From: Desulfatirhabdium butyrativorans
GTDB lineage: Bacteria > Desulfobacterota > Desulfobacteria > Desulfobacterales > DYRK01
Length of the DNA: 20,811 nt
Direction of reading: 5' to 3'
Assembly: GCA_020718785.1 (NCBI GenBank)
Contig: DYRK01000035.1
Coordinates: 1-20,811, forward strand
In this document: positions 1-7,434 of the stretch, in pieces
Numbering within the stretch: the stretch's first letter is position 1
Layout of the letters: every line of letters starts with the position of its first letter
The notes under the pieces: generated by a model
Databases searched by the model: none
The model's input: the letters and a program-made list of their open reading frames with translations, nothing else
Told to the model about the DNA's origin: nothing
Position numbers and translations under genes: made by a program

Positions 1-14
1 AAGCCCGGCTTGAA

Positions 15-105
15 AGTAAAGCGGGTTTGAAACCCGCTTTACTGACTGCTTTAAGCATCCGGAGTGACGAATTCAAAGCAAAGCGGGTTTGAAACCCGCT
101 TTACT
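15..105. repeat. Two copies of palindromic repeat family A (gtaaagcgggttt/aaacccgctttac)
   Basis: The first copy spans 15-43 (14-base arms around a single G) and the second 80-102 (11-base arms around a single G). The same element recurs at 18793-18819 with C as the central base, so it is a dispersed repeat and not a local accident. No gene is visible in 1-149. The second copy ends about 45 bases before the response-regulator start. It has no T-run, so it is not a typical Rho-independent terminator. Confidence 0.85.
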
Positions 106-149
106 GTAGTGAAGCCCCGGCTTTGGAAACGGAAGGAGTCAGAATAACA

Positions 150-1517
150 ATGTTTCCCTCTGTAATGATTATTGACGACGAACCGTCCATACGTCAGTCT
201 TTAAGCGGTCTGCTTTCCGACGAAGGATTCGAAGTAACGACCGCGTCCAACGGCTACGAGGCATTAAAAGCTGTCGAGAGCGATCCGCCGGAGCTTGTGC
301 TGCTGGATATATGGATGCCCGGAATTGACGGTATCGAAACGCTGAAAGAGATCAAAAAAAACAATCCCTTTATTCAGGTGATTATCATCACGGGACACGG
401 AACCATAGAAACCGCGGTGAAAGCCACAAAGCTCGGAGCCTTTGATCTCATCGAAAAACCGCTGTCTATCGAAAAGGTCATTGTTGCCATCAACAATGCT
501 CTGAATTTCAGACGTCTTGAGGAAGAAAACAGATATCTGCGTAAAAAAACTATTGAGAAGAATGCCATCACCGGAAACAGTCCGCGCATCGCGGTTTTGA
601 AAAAACAGATTGCCGTTGCCGCGCCTGCGGATAGCTGGATACTGATCCTGGGCGAAAACGGAACCGGCAAAGAATTGGTGGCACGCACGGTTCATCAGCT
701 GAGTTCGAGGTCCGAACAGCCGCTGATTGATGTCAGTTGCGCTGCCATTCCCGAAGAACTCATCGAAGTTGTTCTGTTCGGTCAGGAAAAAGGGGCATTT
801 TCAGAAAGCACTGCACGGAAAAGGGGAAAATTCGAACTGGCTGACCGCGGAACACTTTTTCTGGATGAAATCGGAGATATGAGCCTGAAAACACAGGCTA
901 AAATTCTCAGAGTCCTTCAGGAACAGAAATTCGAGCGCACAGGCGGCGGCAGAACATTGACGGTCAATGTGAGGGTGATCGCGGCTACAAACAAAGATAT
1001 TAAAGAAGAAATCGCCAAAGGCAGATTCAGGGAAGACCTGTATTACCGCCTGAATGTGTTTCCGCTCGAGGTTCCGCCGCTACGGGAACGCAGCGAAGAT
1101 ATTCCGGTTCTGATTGAAACCTTTCTTGCCGGGTATGCGGAAAAGCATAATACCCGGAGAAAAAGAATGACGCAGAAAGCCGTAAACTTGCTGTGTTCCT
1201 ATTCATGGCCCGGAAATGTGCGCGAACTGAAGAATCTTATAGAACGGCTTGTTGTCAGCGCGGAAACCGAGGTGATTGACGAGAACTGTCTTCCCATGCT
1301 TTATACCGGAAAAGATTTCAGAGCCGCGGAGGAGAGTCTGCTTTCTATCGCCGATTTCAAAACCGCGAGACAGGTTTTTGAAAAAGAGTTTATCCTGAGA
1401 AAACTGATGCAGAATCACAACGATATTTGCAAAACAGCCGCTTCTTCGGGTATGACGGAATCTTTTTTGCTGAAGAAAATGGAAGAACTGGGAATTAAGG
1501 TCAGGGGTGAGAGGTAA
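150..1517 (+). CDS. Sigma-54-type (NtrC/NtrX-like) response regulator with degenerate GAFTGA loop
   Basis: A 455-residue regulator with three domains in order. The receiver (1-120) has acidic residues D9-D10-E11, phospho-acceptor D53, T81 and K103. The AAA+ domain (about 138-375) has Walker A GENGTGKE (168-175), Walker B TLFLDEIGD (235-243) and the arginine-rich FREDLYYRLNVFPL segment. The C-terminal Fis-like helix-turn-helix (about 400-450) includes FEKEFILRKL and resembles NtrX. The loop that contacts sigma-54, normally GAFTGA, reads GAFSES (215-220), so sigma-54 activation is doubtful; some NtrC-family proteins lacking GAFTGA work without sigma-54. ATG 150 is preferred over TTG 123: ggaaggag lies at 131-138, and the residues before 150 do not belong to a receiver. 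No histidine kinase partner is in the window. The final residues and stop codon lie in a dispersed repeat. Confidence 0.88.
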   Translation: MFPSVMIIDDEPSIRQSLSGLLSDEGFEVTTASNGYEALKAVESDPPELVLLDIWMPGIDGIETLKEIKKNNPFIQVIIITGHGTIETAVKATKLGAFDLIEKPLSIEKVIVAINNALNFRRLEEENRYLRKKTIEKNAITGNSPRIAVLKKQIAVAAPADSWILILGENGTGKELVARTVHQLSSRSEQPLIDVSCAAIPEELIEVVLFGQEKGAFSESTARKRGKFELADRGTLFLDEIGDMSLKTQAKILRVLQEQKFERTGGGRTLTVNVRVIAATNKDIKEEIAKGRFREDLYYRLNVFPLEVPPLRERSEDIPVLIETFLAGYAEKHNTRRKRMTQKAVNLLCSYSWPGNVRELKNLIERLVVSAETEVIDENCLPMLYTGKDFRAAEESLLSIADFKTARQVFEKEFILRKLMQNHNDICKTAASSGMTESFLLKKMEELGIKVRGER

Positions 1518-1570
1518 GGGGTAAGAGGTAAAATGACCCCTGACCCCGAACCTCTTACCTCTGACCTCAC
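1499..1570. repeat. Gene-end inverted repeat, family I (ggtcaggggt/acccctgacc)
   Basis: ggtcaggggt at 1499-1508 is complementary to acccctgacc at 1536-1545. Further out, gaggtaa-type runs (1510-1531) match ttacctc-type runs (1551-1568). The regulator's last codons and TAA stop lie inside the left half. The same ggtcaggggt motif directly precedes the stop codons at 5596-5598 and 9687-9689, so this is a dispersed family. There is no T-tract, so its value as a terminator is unclear. Confidence 0.75.
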
Positions 1571-1583
1571 ATAGGAGTGAGAA

Positions 1584-2138
1584 TTGAGAATTGTCAGCGG
1601 CAGTCTTAGGGGAAGAAAACTCCGTTCACTTCGCGGCATGACTGTAAGACCCACCGCGGACAAGGTACGCGAGGCAATTTTTAACATCTTGTCTTTCCGG
1701 GTAGAGGATGCAGTTGTGCTTGACCTGTTCGCGGGAACAGGCGCGCTCGGTATCGAAGCATTAAGCCGAGGAGCGGCTTTTGCGGCATTCACAGACAAGG
1801 ATGCACGCTCTGTTTCCGTAATCGGGCAGAATATCTCCGATCTGGACATTGGCGACAGAACAAAGATTATCCGATGGGATATTGCAAAAAATCTGAACTG
1901 TATAAAAAAAATCCGGTCGGATTTCGATCTGGTTTTCATGGACCCTCCATATAACTGCGATCTGATAGTACCGACACTTTTCAATCTCCGTGAAAGCCGC
2001 GCTCTGAAACCGGGCGCCTGCATTGTCGCGGAACACAGTGACACGGAACCGCCTCCGTCAGATTGTCCCGGATACGCAATTGCAGACCGGAGAAAATACG
2101 GAAAAACCCTTGTCTCATTTTTAGACTATATGATATGA
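1584..2138 (+). CDS. rsmD: 16S rRNA (guanine966-N2)-methyltransferase RsmD
   Basis: A 184-residue SAM-dependent methyltransferase, the usual length for RsmD, which methylates G966 of 16S rRNA during assembly of the small ribosomal subunit. The N-terminus MRIVSGSLRGRKL and the VRPTADKVREAIFNIL segment are hallmarks of the family. The SAM-binding motif DLFAGTGALG is at 47-56, and the catalytic DPPY motif of N2/N6 amino-methyltransferases is at 120-123. The start is TTG at 1584, which alone gives the canonical N-terminus; aggag at 1573-1577 lies 6 bases upstream. This start region sits in a dispersed gagtgagaattgag repeat. coaD follows after about 100 bases of repeat, a gene order common in many bacteria. 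The stop codon overlaps the first bases of the next repeat. Confidence 0.93.
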   Translation: MRIVSGSLRGRKLRSLRGMTVRPTADKVREAIFNILSFRVEDAVVLDLFAGTGALGIEALSRGAAFAAFTDKDARSVSVIGQNISDLDIGDRTKIIRWDIAKNLNCIKKIRSDFDLVFMDPPYNCDLIVPTLFNLRESRALKPGACIVAEHSDTEPPPSDCPGYAIADRRKYGKTLVSFLDYMI

Positions 2139-2216
2139 GAAGTGAGAATTGAATATTGAGAAGTGAGAATCGAGAAGTGGAAATTATTTCTCATTTCTCA
2201 CTTCCCACCTCTCACT
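2137..2216. repeat. Gene-junction repeat, family H (gagaagtgagaat)
   Basis: Direct copies of gagaagtgagaat start at 2137 and 2158, with a partial third at 2172. gaagtgagaa at 2160-2169 pairs with ttctcacttc at 2195-2204, and a further ctcacttc-like copy follows near 2211. The rsmD TGA (2136-2138) overlaps its left edge. Related sequence lies at 1575-1593 and in the hsp20 leader at 9157-9206. The element fills the rsmD-coaD gap and leaves the coaD ribosome-binding site outside it. Confidence 0.8.
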
Positions 2217-2242
2217 TCCTGAAAGGAATCGTACCGTTATTT

Positions 2243-2743
2243 ATGAACAGAACAGCCATATATCCCGGATCCTTTGATCCGGTGACCAACGGTCATCTCG
2301 ATATTGTCATCAGAGGGCTTACGCTATTTGACAGAATTGTTGTCACTATTTTATGCAATCCGACTAAAAAAACCTTGTTCAGTGTCGAAGAACGGATAGA
2401 GATGCTTAATGTCAGTCTGAAAAATTGTCCGAATGTCGAAGTTGACAGCTATCACGGACTGCTGGTTGACTATGCTGCCAAAAGGAACGCCTCCGCGATA
2501 TTGCGCGGAATGCGGGCAGTATCTGATTTCGAATATGAATTTCAGATGGCTCTGATGAACCGCAAACTGAACCGGGAAATCCAGACGGTTTTTCTGATGA
2601 CAAGCATGAGGTGGATTTATACCAGTTCGTCCATTATCAAAGAAGCAGCCCGCTTCGGCGGTGATATCAGCGATATGGTCCCTCCGATTGTGGATCAGAA
2701 AATAAAAGAAAAATTCAAAGAGGGGTCGGGGAGCAAAGGGTAG
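2243..2743 (+). CDS. coaD: Phosphopantetheine adenylyltransferase CoaD
   Basis: A 166-residue cytoplasmic enzyme, normal size for CoaD. It transfers AMP from ATP to 4'-phosphopantetheine, the penultimate step of coenzyme A synthesis. The nucleotidyltransferase motif is GSFDPVTNGH (9-18, T15-x-GH18). The substrate-binding block RGMRAVSDFEYEFQMALMNR starts at 88, and the KMSKS-like segment appears as SSSIIKE (128-134). ATG 2243 is chosen because the upstream in-frame codons from 2156 are translated repeat, while MNRTAIYPGSFDP is the canonical start. A weak aaagg at 2222-2226 precedes it. The last residues (GSGSKG) and TAG stop run into the next palindromic repeat and look repeat-derived. Confidence 0.95.
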   Translation: MNRTAIYPGSFDPVTNGHLDIVIRGLTLFDRIVVTILCNPTKKTLFSVEERIEMLNVSLKNCPNVEVDSYHGLLVDYAAKRNASAILRGMRAVSDFEYEFQMALMNRKLNREIQTVFLMTSMRWIYTSSSIIKEAARFGGDISDMVPPIVDQKIKEKFKEGSGSKG

Positions 2744-2794
2744 GGGTGAAAAATCTTTGCCCCTGTATGGGCGAAAAATCTTTCGCCCCTACCC
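2738..2794. repeat. Palindromic gene-end repeat, family E (ggggcgaaa..tttcgcccc)
   Basis: gggtaggggtgaaa (2738-2751) is complementary to tttcgcccctaccc (2781-2794) apart from one position, which would be a G-U pair in RNA. Between the arms, gaaaaatctttgcccct (2748-2764) is repeated as gaaaaatctttcgcccct (2773-2790). The coaD stop TAG (2741-2743) is inside the left arm, and the LysR gene starts 11 bases after the right arm. It would form a strong hairpin in RNA but has no T-run. Confidence 0.8.
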
Positions 2795-2804
2795 CTATAC
2801 AAAT

Positions 2805-3707
2805 ATGGATTTATGGCAGCTCAATATTTTCTGCAAGGTCGTGGAACTGAAGAGTTTTTCCAAAGCAGCGGATGCAATTCACCTGTCTCAGCCCACGATC
2901 AGCAGTCATATCAAAGACCTCGAAAATCACTTCGGATGCCGTCTGATTGACCGTCTTTCCAAAGAAGCAATACCGACAAAAGCCGGAGAACTTCTGTATG
3001 ACTATGCCCGCAGGCTGCTCGCGCTGCGTGATGAAACAGAAACGGCTTTGGCAGAGTTTCACGGAAAAATAAAGGGACATCTGGTTATCGGAGGCAGCAC
3101 TATTCCGGGAGTATATATTCTTCCCCGTGCTGTCGGGGATTTTATGAATAATTATCCGGATGTTACAATTTCCATTATTATCGGAGACACGGAAAAAATC
3201 ATTCAGGATACCCTTTCCGGTGTTTTGGAACTGGGAGTAGTCGGAGCCGGAACCGGTGACAAACGGGTTTCACAGGAAAAGCTGATTGAAGACGAAATGC
3301 GCGTGATTGTTCCCGAATCTCACAGGTGGGCAAAAAGAAAGAGCATCACCGCGGATATGCTTATTAGAGAACCGTTTATTATCCGTGAGCGAGGTTCCGG
3401 AACACTCAAATCTATCCAAAACAGCCTCAGCCGCTCGGGTTACAGTATCGCCGACCTCAGAGTTGTCGCCGAAATGGGAAGCACGGAAGCCGTGATTCAG
3501 GGGATAAAGAATAAAGTAGGGGTGAGTTGTCTTAGCTGCATTGCCGTATCCGATGAGTTGCAGACAGGTACGTTGAAAGCACTGACCGTCGAGTCATTGG
3601 ATCTCAGACGATGTTTTTACCTGACGCTATCCGCATATCGGAGCTTATCGCCTTTGTGCCGGGCTTTTATAAGTTTTCTGAGAAAAATGTTTCCGATTGA
3701 CGGGTAA
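2805..3707 (+). CDS. LysR-family regulator, selenium-metabolism-associated type
   Basis: A 300-residue LysR-type transcription factor of normal length. The winged helix-turn-helix occupies residues 1-60, with the recognition region SFSKAADAIHLSQPTISSHI at 18-37. The effector-binding domain runs from about 90 to 295 and opens with LVIGGSTIPGVYILP. That opening, together with the N-terminus MDLWQLNIFCKVVELKSFSKAA, resembles the LysR subgroup annotated as selenium-metabolism-associated. This subgroup call is from memory of the family; no selenium genes are in the window to support it. ATG 2805 is chosen over TTG 2757 because the intervening codons are repeat. No clear Shine-Dalgarno sequence is seen. 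The target is unknown; there is no divergent gene, which is unusual for LysR regulators. The TAA stop lies in a small inverted repeat. Confidence 0.87.
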   Translation: MDLWQLNIFCKVVELKSFSKAADAIHLSQPTISSHIKDLENHFGCRLIDRLSKEAIPTKAGELLYDYARRLLALRDETETALAEFHGKIKGHLVIGGSTIPGVYILPRAVGDFMNNYPDVTISIIIGDTEKIIQDTLSGVLELGVVGAGTGDKRVSQEKLIEDEMRVIVPESHRWAKRKSITADMLIREPFIIRERGSGTLKSIQNSLSRSGYSIADLRVVAEMGSTEAVIQGIKNKVGVSCLSCIAVSDELQTGTLKALTVESLDLRRCFYLTLSAYRSLSPLCRAFISFLRKMFPIDG

Positions 3708-3740
3708 CCCGTTACCTGCAACCTGTCACCTGCAACCTGT
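3703..3740. repeat. Short repeat at LysR gene end
   Basis: ggtaac (3703-3708) is complementary to gttacc (3711-3716) and contains the LysR stop TAA (3705-3707). It runs into a direct repeat of acctgcaacctgt at 3714-3726 and 3728-3740. This is another repeat type placed exactly at a gene end. Confidence 0.65.
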
Positions 3741-3762
3741 TTCAGTCCCCCGGAAGTTGCAA

Positions 3763-5598
3763 ATGAAAGATGAAGAGAAAGACAAAGAAGCCCTTATAAA
3801 AGAGCTGAACAGACTGCGCCGGCGGGTGATACAGGCCAAGGTGTCGGAAATCAGGTATAACCGCGCCAGAAAACTCCTGAAAAAAAGCAGGGAAAAATAT
3901 AGGGCTGCCTTCAAATATGCAAAGGATCCGATGATATGGATAGACACCGGCGACGGCATGATCTCCAATTGCAACAAAGCAGCCGAGGTATTTTTCGGAA
4001 AAACAAGAGATGAACTTGTGGGGTATCATCAGCTCACGCTTCATCCCCCGGAATTGGCAGCGTACTATACAGCGGTATTTGAAATCCAGACCGATGAACA
4101 CTATGATTTTGCTTATGAAAACGAAGGAGAAAACGGATTTTCATATCAGGGGGAGGTGATTGCAAAATCAGGAAAAATCATTCCGGTCCGTGTCTCGGCT
4201 TCTGTTGCCTCTGTGGAAAACAAAAGGATTATTCAGGAAATATTCCATGACATCACAAAGTATGACGACGCGGAAAAACAGCGGTCTTTTACAGAACATC
4301 TTACAGATTCGATTCCTTATCTGATTTTCTGCAAAGACACGGAAGGCATTTACCGATGGTGCAACACCGCATTTTCAGAACTTGCAGGAATCCATAAATA
4401 TCAGATTATCGGAAAAACAGATTCTGAAATCTTCCCTAAAAAAGTCGGAGAGGCTTTCCGCAAAAAAGATGAAGAGGTATTTTCAACCGGAAAACCCAAA
4501 TCCGAGGAAGAGTGGGCAGTATATCCTGACGGCAGAAGCGTTCTGCTGGATACGCTCAGAATCCTTCACAGCAGATCCGACGGCCGCATCATGGGGGTGA
4601 TCGGCATCAGCCGGGATATCACCGAGAGCAGAAAAATGATGGAAGCCATCAAAAAAGCCGACATCACCAACCGCAAGCATGTCATGGAAGCTTTCAAGAA
4701 AGCCACCAAAAATCTCATGGTCGCGCAGCAGCAGCTTAATCTGAAAAATTCCCGTCTGAACGAAACTCTTGAGAAAGTCGAGGAAGCCAATGAAAAAATC
4801 ATGGACAGCATCCGATATGCCAAAGTGATACAGACCGCGCTGCTGCCCAATTTGGACGGCTCGAATATTTATCTCCCCAACAGCTTCGTGATCTGGATAC
4901 CCAAAGATGTTGTCGGCGGGGACATTTTTTTCAAGGACGCTTTTGACGAACTGGATTCCTGCGGCTTTGTGCTGGCTGTCATTGACTGTACCGGACACGG
5001 TGTGCCGGGAGCTTTTATGACCATGATCGCATCATCCGCACTGAGAAGAATCATCAAGGATCAGGGCTGCTATAATCCTGCCGAAATTCTCAAAGAACTG
5101 AATTTTATTGTCAAAACATCGCTTCAGCAGGATAAAAAAACCACCCTTTCCAATGACGGCTTGGATGCCGCGATCTGTTTTGTCTCCGAGAGGAAAAACG
5201 ACAAAGATTCGCTTCTTCTGACCTTTGCAGGCGCAAGGCTGCCTCTGTATTATGTTCAAAACGGCGAGGTGAATATGATAAAAGGAGACAGAGAGAGTAT
5301 CGGCTACAAAAAATCCGACCCGGATTTCGATTTTACCAATCATCCTATCAAGGTCGAACCCGGCATGTCTTTTTATATGTCAACAGACGGTTTTGTAGAT
5401 CAGTTGGGCGGAAAAAAAAACCGCCGTTTCGGTACCGCGCGTTTCAAACATCTTCTGCATTCGAGCTATACGAAACCTTTTGAAGAACAGCGCGAAATGT
5501 TTCTCCGTGCCTTTGAAGATTACCGCGGGGAAAACGAGCGGCAGGATGATGTGACAGTTGTCGGATTTTCGTTTAAAAGGGGTGAGGGTCAGGGGTGA
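3763..5598 (+). CDS. PAS-PAS-PP2C (SpoIIE-type) signalling phosphatase
   Basis: A 611-residue soluble sensor phosphatase with no membrane segment. A charged N-terminal coiled coil (1-50) is followed by PAS domain 1 (about 45-170, closing with FHDITKYDDAEKQ), PAS domain 2 (about 172-290, closing with GISRDITESRKMMEA), a second coiled coil (290-350) and a SpoIIE/PP2C domain (350-605) opened by SIRYAKVIQTALLP. Metal-binding acids are visible at D387 (GGD), D409 (VIDCTGHGVPGAFM), D542 (STDGF) and D595-D596 (QDDVT), so it should be active. Such proteins usually dephosphorylate an anti-sigma-antagonist (STAS) protein or another Ser/Thr phosphoprotein; none is encoded nearby. ATG 3763 has ggaag at 3752-3756; the codons from TTG 3697 are repeat. 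The C-terminal RGEGQG and stop lie in a family I repeat. Confidence 0.88.
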   Translation: MKDEEKDKEALIKELNRLRRRVIQAKVSEIRYNRARKLLKKSREKYRAAFKYAKDPMIWIDTGDGMISNCNKAAEVFFGKTRDELVGYHQLTLHPPELAAYYTAVFEIQTDEHYDFAYENEGENGFSYQGEVIAKSGKIIPVRVSASVASVENKRIIQEIFHDITKYDDAEKQRSFTEHLTDSIPYLIFCKDTEGIYRWCNTAFSELAGIHKYQIIGKTDSEIFPKKVGEAFRKKDEEVFSTGKPKSEEEWAVYPDGRSVLLDTLRILHSRSDGRIMGVIGISRDITESRKMMEAIKKADITNRKHVMEAFKKATKNLMVAQQQLNLKNSRLNETLEKVEEANEKIMDSIRYAKVIQTALLPNLDGSNIYLPNSFVIWIPKDVVGGDIFFKDAFDELDSCGFVLAVIDCTGHGVPGAFMTMIASSALRRIIKDQGCYNPAEILKELNFIVKTSLQQDKKTTLSNDGLDAAICFVSERKNDKDSLLLTFAGARLPLYYVQNGEVNMIKGDRESIGYKKSDPDFDFTNHPIKVEPGMSFYMSTDGFVDQLGGKKNRRFGTARFKHLLHSSYTKPFEEQREMFLRAFEDYRGENERQDDVTVVGFSFKRGEGQG

Positions 5599-5621
5599 CC
5601 CCGAACCTCTCACCCCTGACC
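5587..5621. repeat. Family I hairpin between convergent genes
   Basis: ggtcaggggt (5587-5596) pairs perfectly with acccctgacc (5612-5621) around a 15-base loop. It contains the phosphatase's last codons and TGA stop (5596-5598), and ends 12 bases before the stop codon of the convergent tpsB gene. It may act on both transcripts. The same pair of 10-base arms occurs at 1499-1545. Confidence 0.75.
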
Positions 5622-5633
5622 TCGCACCTCTTG

Positions 5634-7256
5634 TCAAAATATCCCTGCCGTAATCTGAAAATGAATCCCGTCGTCCTGAATATCGTATTCATCGGATCCC
5701 GAAACATCTTTCAGGGCGTATCCCCAGCATACTTCCGCACTGATTCTTTTGCTGATATTCCAGCGCGCAGCCAGCCCCGCACTGTAAATCTGATCCGGGT
5801 CGGGGTCCTGCTTATTTTTGTTCCATCCCTTGCCGTAATCGAAGAAGGGGCACAGTTGCAGAATTCCGTCGCTTGTCCCTTTGCTCAGACCCGGTACGGC
5901 AAAAAGGGCCACGGGAACCCGCCATTCCACCGAACCCATCACGCCGTTGTCTGCGGTGATCTGATTTTCCCTGTAACCGCGTACCGTGGTCCCGCCGCCC
6001 ATGGAAAACTTTTCGGCAGATACCAGAGTGCTGTCGCTCAACTGCATATTGACACTGACCATTATCTGGCTGTTGAGCGGTTCTATGCGTCTGAGCCATT
6101 GGAACTGAATCAGCCATGAGAAAAAATTTCCTTCGAATTCGCCGTCGTCAACAGTTCCCATGTTCAGACTCGAATAAGCCGCGATCACCTGCGAAACACC
6201 GCGGTCAACCCATTCCTGAGAAAAGCGTATCACATCGAAATCTGTTTCTCCCTCTGTGTCTGCTCCTGAATCCGGGAAGGAAAAATCTTCGTCAAGCAAA
6301 GAGGTTTTGCTGTGACGTTTTTCAAATTCGAGTCCGGCAGCAAATTCGCGGGCAAGAGTCTTGTAAAAGGGATGACGTATGGCAGCCGACCAGGTGTCGG
6401 TATCGCTTTTTATGTCCAGCTGACTGAAAGGAGCGGCAACCACAAGGGCTTTTGACCGTTCGGCTTTGAAAGACAGTGTGGTATCACGCCGCGTCAGGGG
6501 AACCGTGTAATTCGCCGTATAGTCATCCAAGCCCTCGGTCATTCCGTATCTCAGGGAAACGGAGTCTCCCCATCCGGTCAGATTCAGATGCTCGATTTCT
6601 GCTTCTCCCCGATACGCGCCGATGCCCGGGGAATTGTAATTGTTGAATCTGAATGTCAGATGATAAGGTCTTGCCTCGGCAATTTCGACTTTGAGAATCC
6701 CCTGACCCGGCTCAAGTCCGGGACCGAAATACGCGCTGATATTATCCACCCGCGGATCCTGCTCCAGAAGCCGGAGATATTGCTGCATGGTGTTGATATT
6801 GAAAGGCTTTTTTCCGTCTTCTGTTGCAAGTTCCAGACGTCTGCGGACATAGCCCGCGCGGAGCCGGGTATTCCCGGAAACCTCAATCTGAGACAGTTTT
6901 CCCTCAATGATGTGCATAGCGATGATGCCGTCTTTTATTTCCTGATCCGGAATAACCGCGCCGGAATTCCGATACCCGTTGATCACATAATACTGCGTGA
7001 TTGCGTTTTTGGCTTCATGCAGTTCCTCGGCGGTGATTTCACGGTTTTGATAGGGCTTGAGAATCGCTGACAGAACTTCCTCGGAAAAAACCGTGTTGCC
7101 GTCCAGGCGAAATCCTTTGCACAAGACTTTTCCGGCGGCGGATAAACGGTTTGTGTTCTCATCTAACCGCGGCAGCACACTCTCCGCGTCCGCATGTCCG
7201 AAGATCAGCAGCAGGCTGATTCCAGCCATTACATAAGCTAAAACTTTTATTTTCAA
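5634..7256 (-). CDS. Two-partner secretion outer-membrane transporter (TpsB, ShlB/FhaC/HecB family)
   Basis: About 540 residues, typical of TpsB proteins, which are 16-stranded Omp85-superfamily barrels exporting one large TpsA partner. A signal peptide (VLAYVMAGISLLLIFGHADA) is followed by POTRA 1 (about 47-122, starting GFRLDGNTVF), POTRA 2 (about 123-200, QIEVSGNTRL) and a barrel ending in Phe. The conserved loop-6 motif VRGYRE is at 428-433 (numbered from GTG 7265). Start: the longest frame opens with GTG at 7265, but aaggag lies only 1 base before it; TTG at 7256 has about 10 bases of spacing and keeps the signal peptide, so 7256 is preferred. It follows a TolC-like gene on the same strand after about 175 bases. 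No large hemagglutinin-like TpsA is in the window, so the cargo is unknown. Confidence 0.9.
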   Translation of the reverse strand: MKIKVLAYVMAGISLLLIFGHADAESVLPRLDENTNRLSAAGKVLCKGFRLDGNTVFSEEVLSAILKPYQNREITAEELHEAKNAITQYYVINGYRNSGAVIPDQEIKDGIIAMHIIEGKLSQIEVSGNTRLRAGYVRRRLELATEDGKKPFNINTMQQYLRLLEQDPRVDNISAYFGPGLEPGQGILKVEIAEARPYHLTFRFNNYNSPGIGAYRGEAEIEHLNLTGWGDSVSLRYGMTEGLDDYTANYTVPLTRRDTTLSFKAERSKALVVAAPFSQLDIKSDTDTWSAAIRHPFYKTLAREFAAGLEFEKRHSKTSLLDEDFSFPDSGADTEGETDFDVIRFSQEWVDRGVSQVIAAYSSLNMGTVDDGEFEGNFFSWLIQFQWLRRIEPLNSQIMVSVNMQLSDSTLVSAEKFSMGGGTTVRGYRENQITADNGVMGSVEWRVPVALFAVPGLSKGTSDGILQLCPFFDYGKGWNKNKQDPDPDQIYSAGLAARWNISKRISAEVCWGYALKDVSGSDEYDIQDDGIHFQITAGIF

Positions 7257-7344
7257 AATGCACACTCCTTATTTGATCTGAATTGTTTATTTCATTTTTT
7301 CTTACCGACGATTTGAGTCTGTTTTAAGCCTGGGCGTTTTACCG

Positions 7345-7369
7345 TAAAACGACTTTGCAAGTCGTTTTA
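7345..7369. repeat. Palindromic repeat, family D (taaaacgactt/aagtcgtttta)
   Basis: Perfect 11-base arms, taaaacgactt (7345-7355) and aagtcgtttta (7359-7369), surround TGC. It lies in the gap between the TolC-like gene and tpsB, about 80-90 bases upstream of the tpsB start, and would form a hairpin in a shared transcript. A related element is at 9053-9075. The rest of 7266-7434 is AT-rich and shows no gene. Confidence 0.8.
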
Positions 7370-7434
7370 TGTCCGAATCAGGCTGATGAATATACTATAA
7401 TTCTGTTTTTTTCAACACTGCCTGCTGTTTTTTT

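Noticed and set aside
2156..2242. N-terminal extension of CoaD
   Set aside because: The codons are family H repeat; canonical CoaD starts MNRTAIYPGSFDP at 2243.
5595..6119. 174-residue plus-strand frame
   Set aside because: Antisense shadow of the TpsB gene, whose POTRA domains and VRGYRE motif fix the coding strand.
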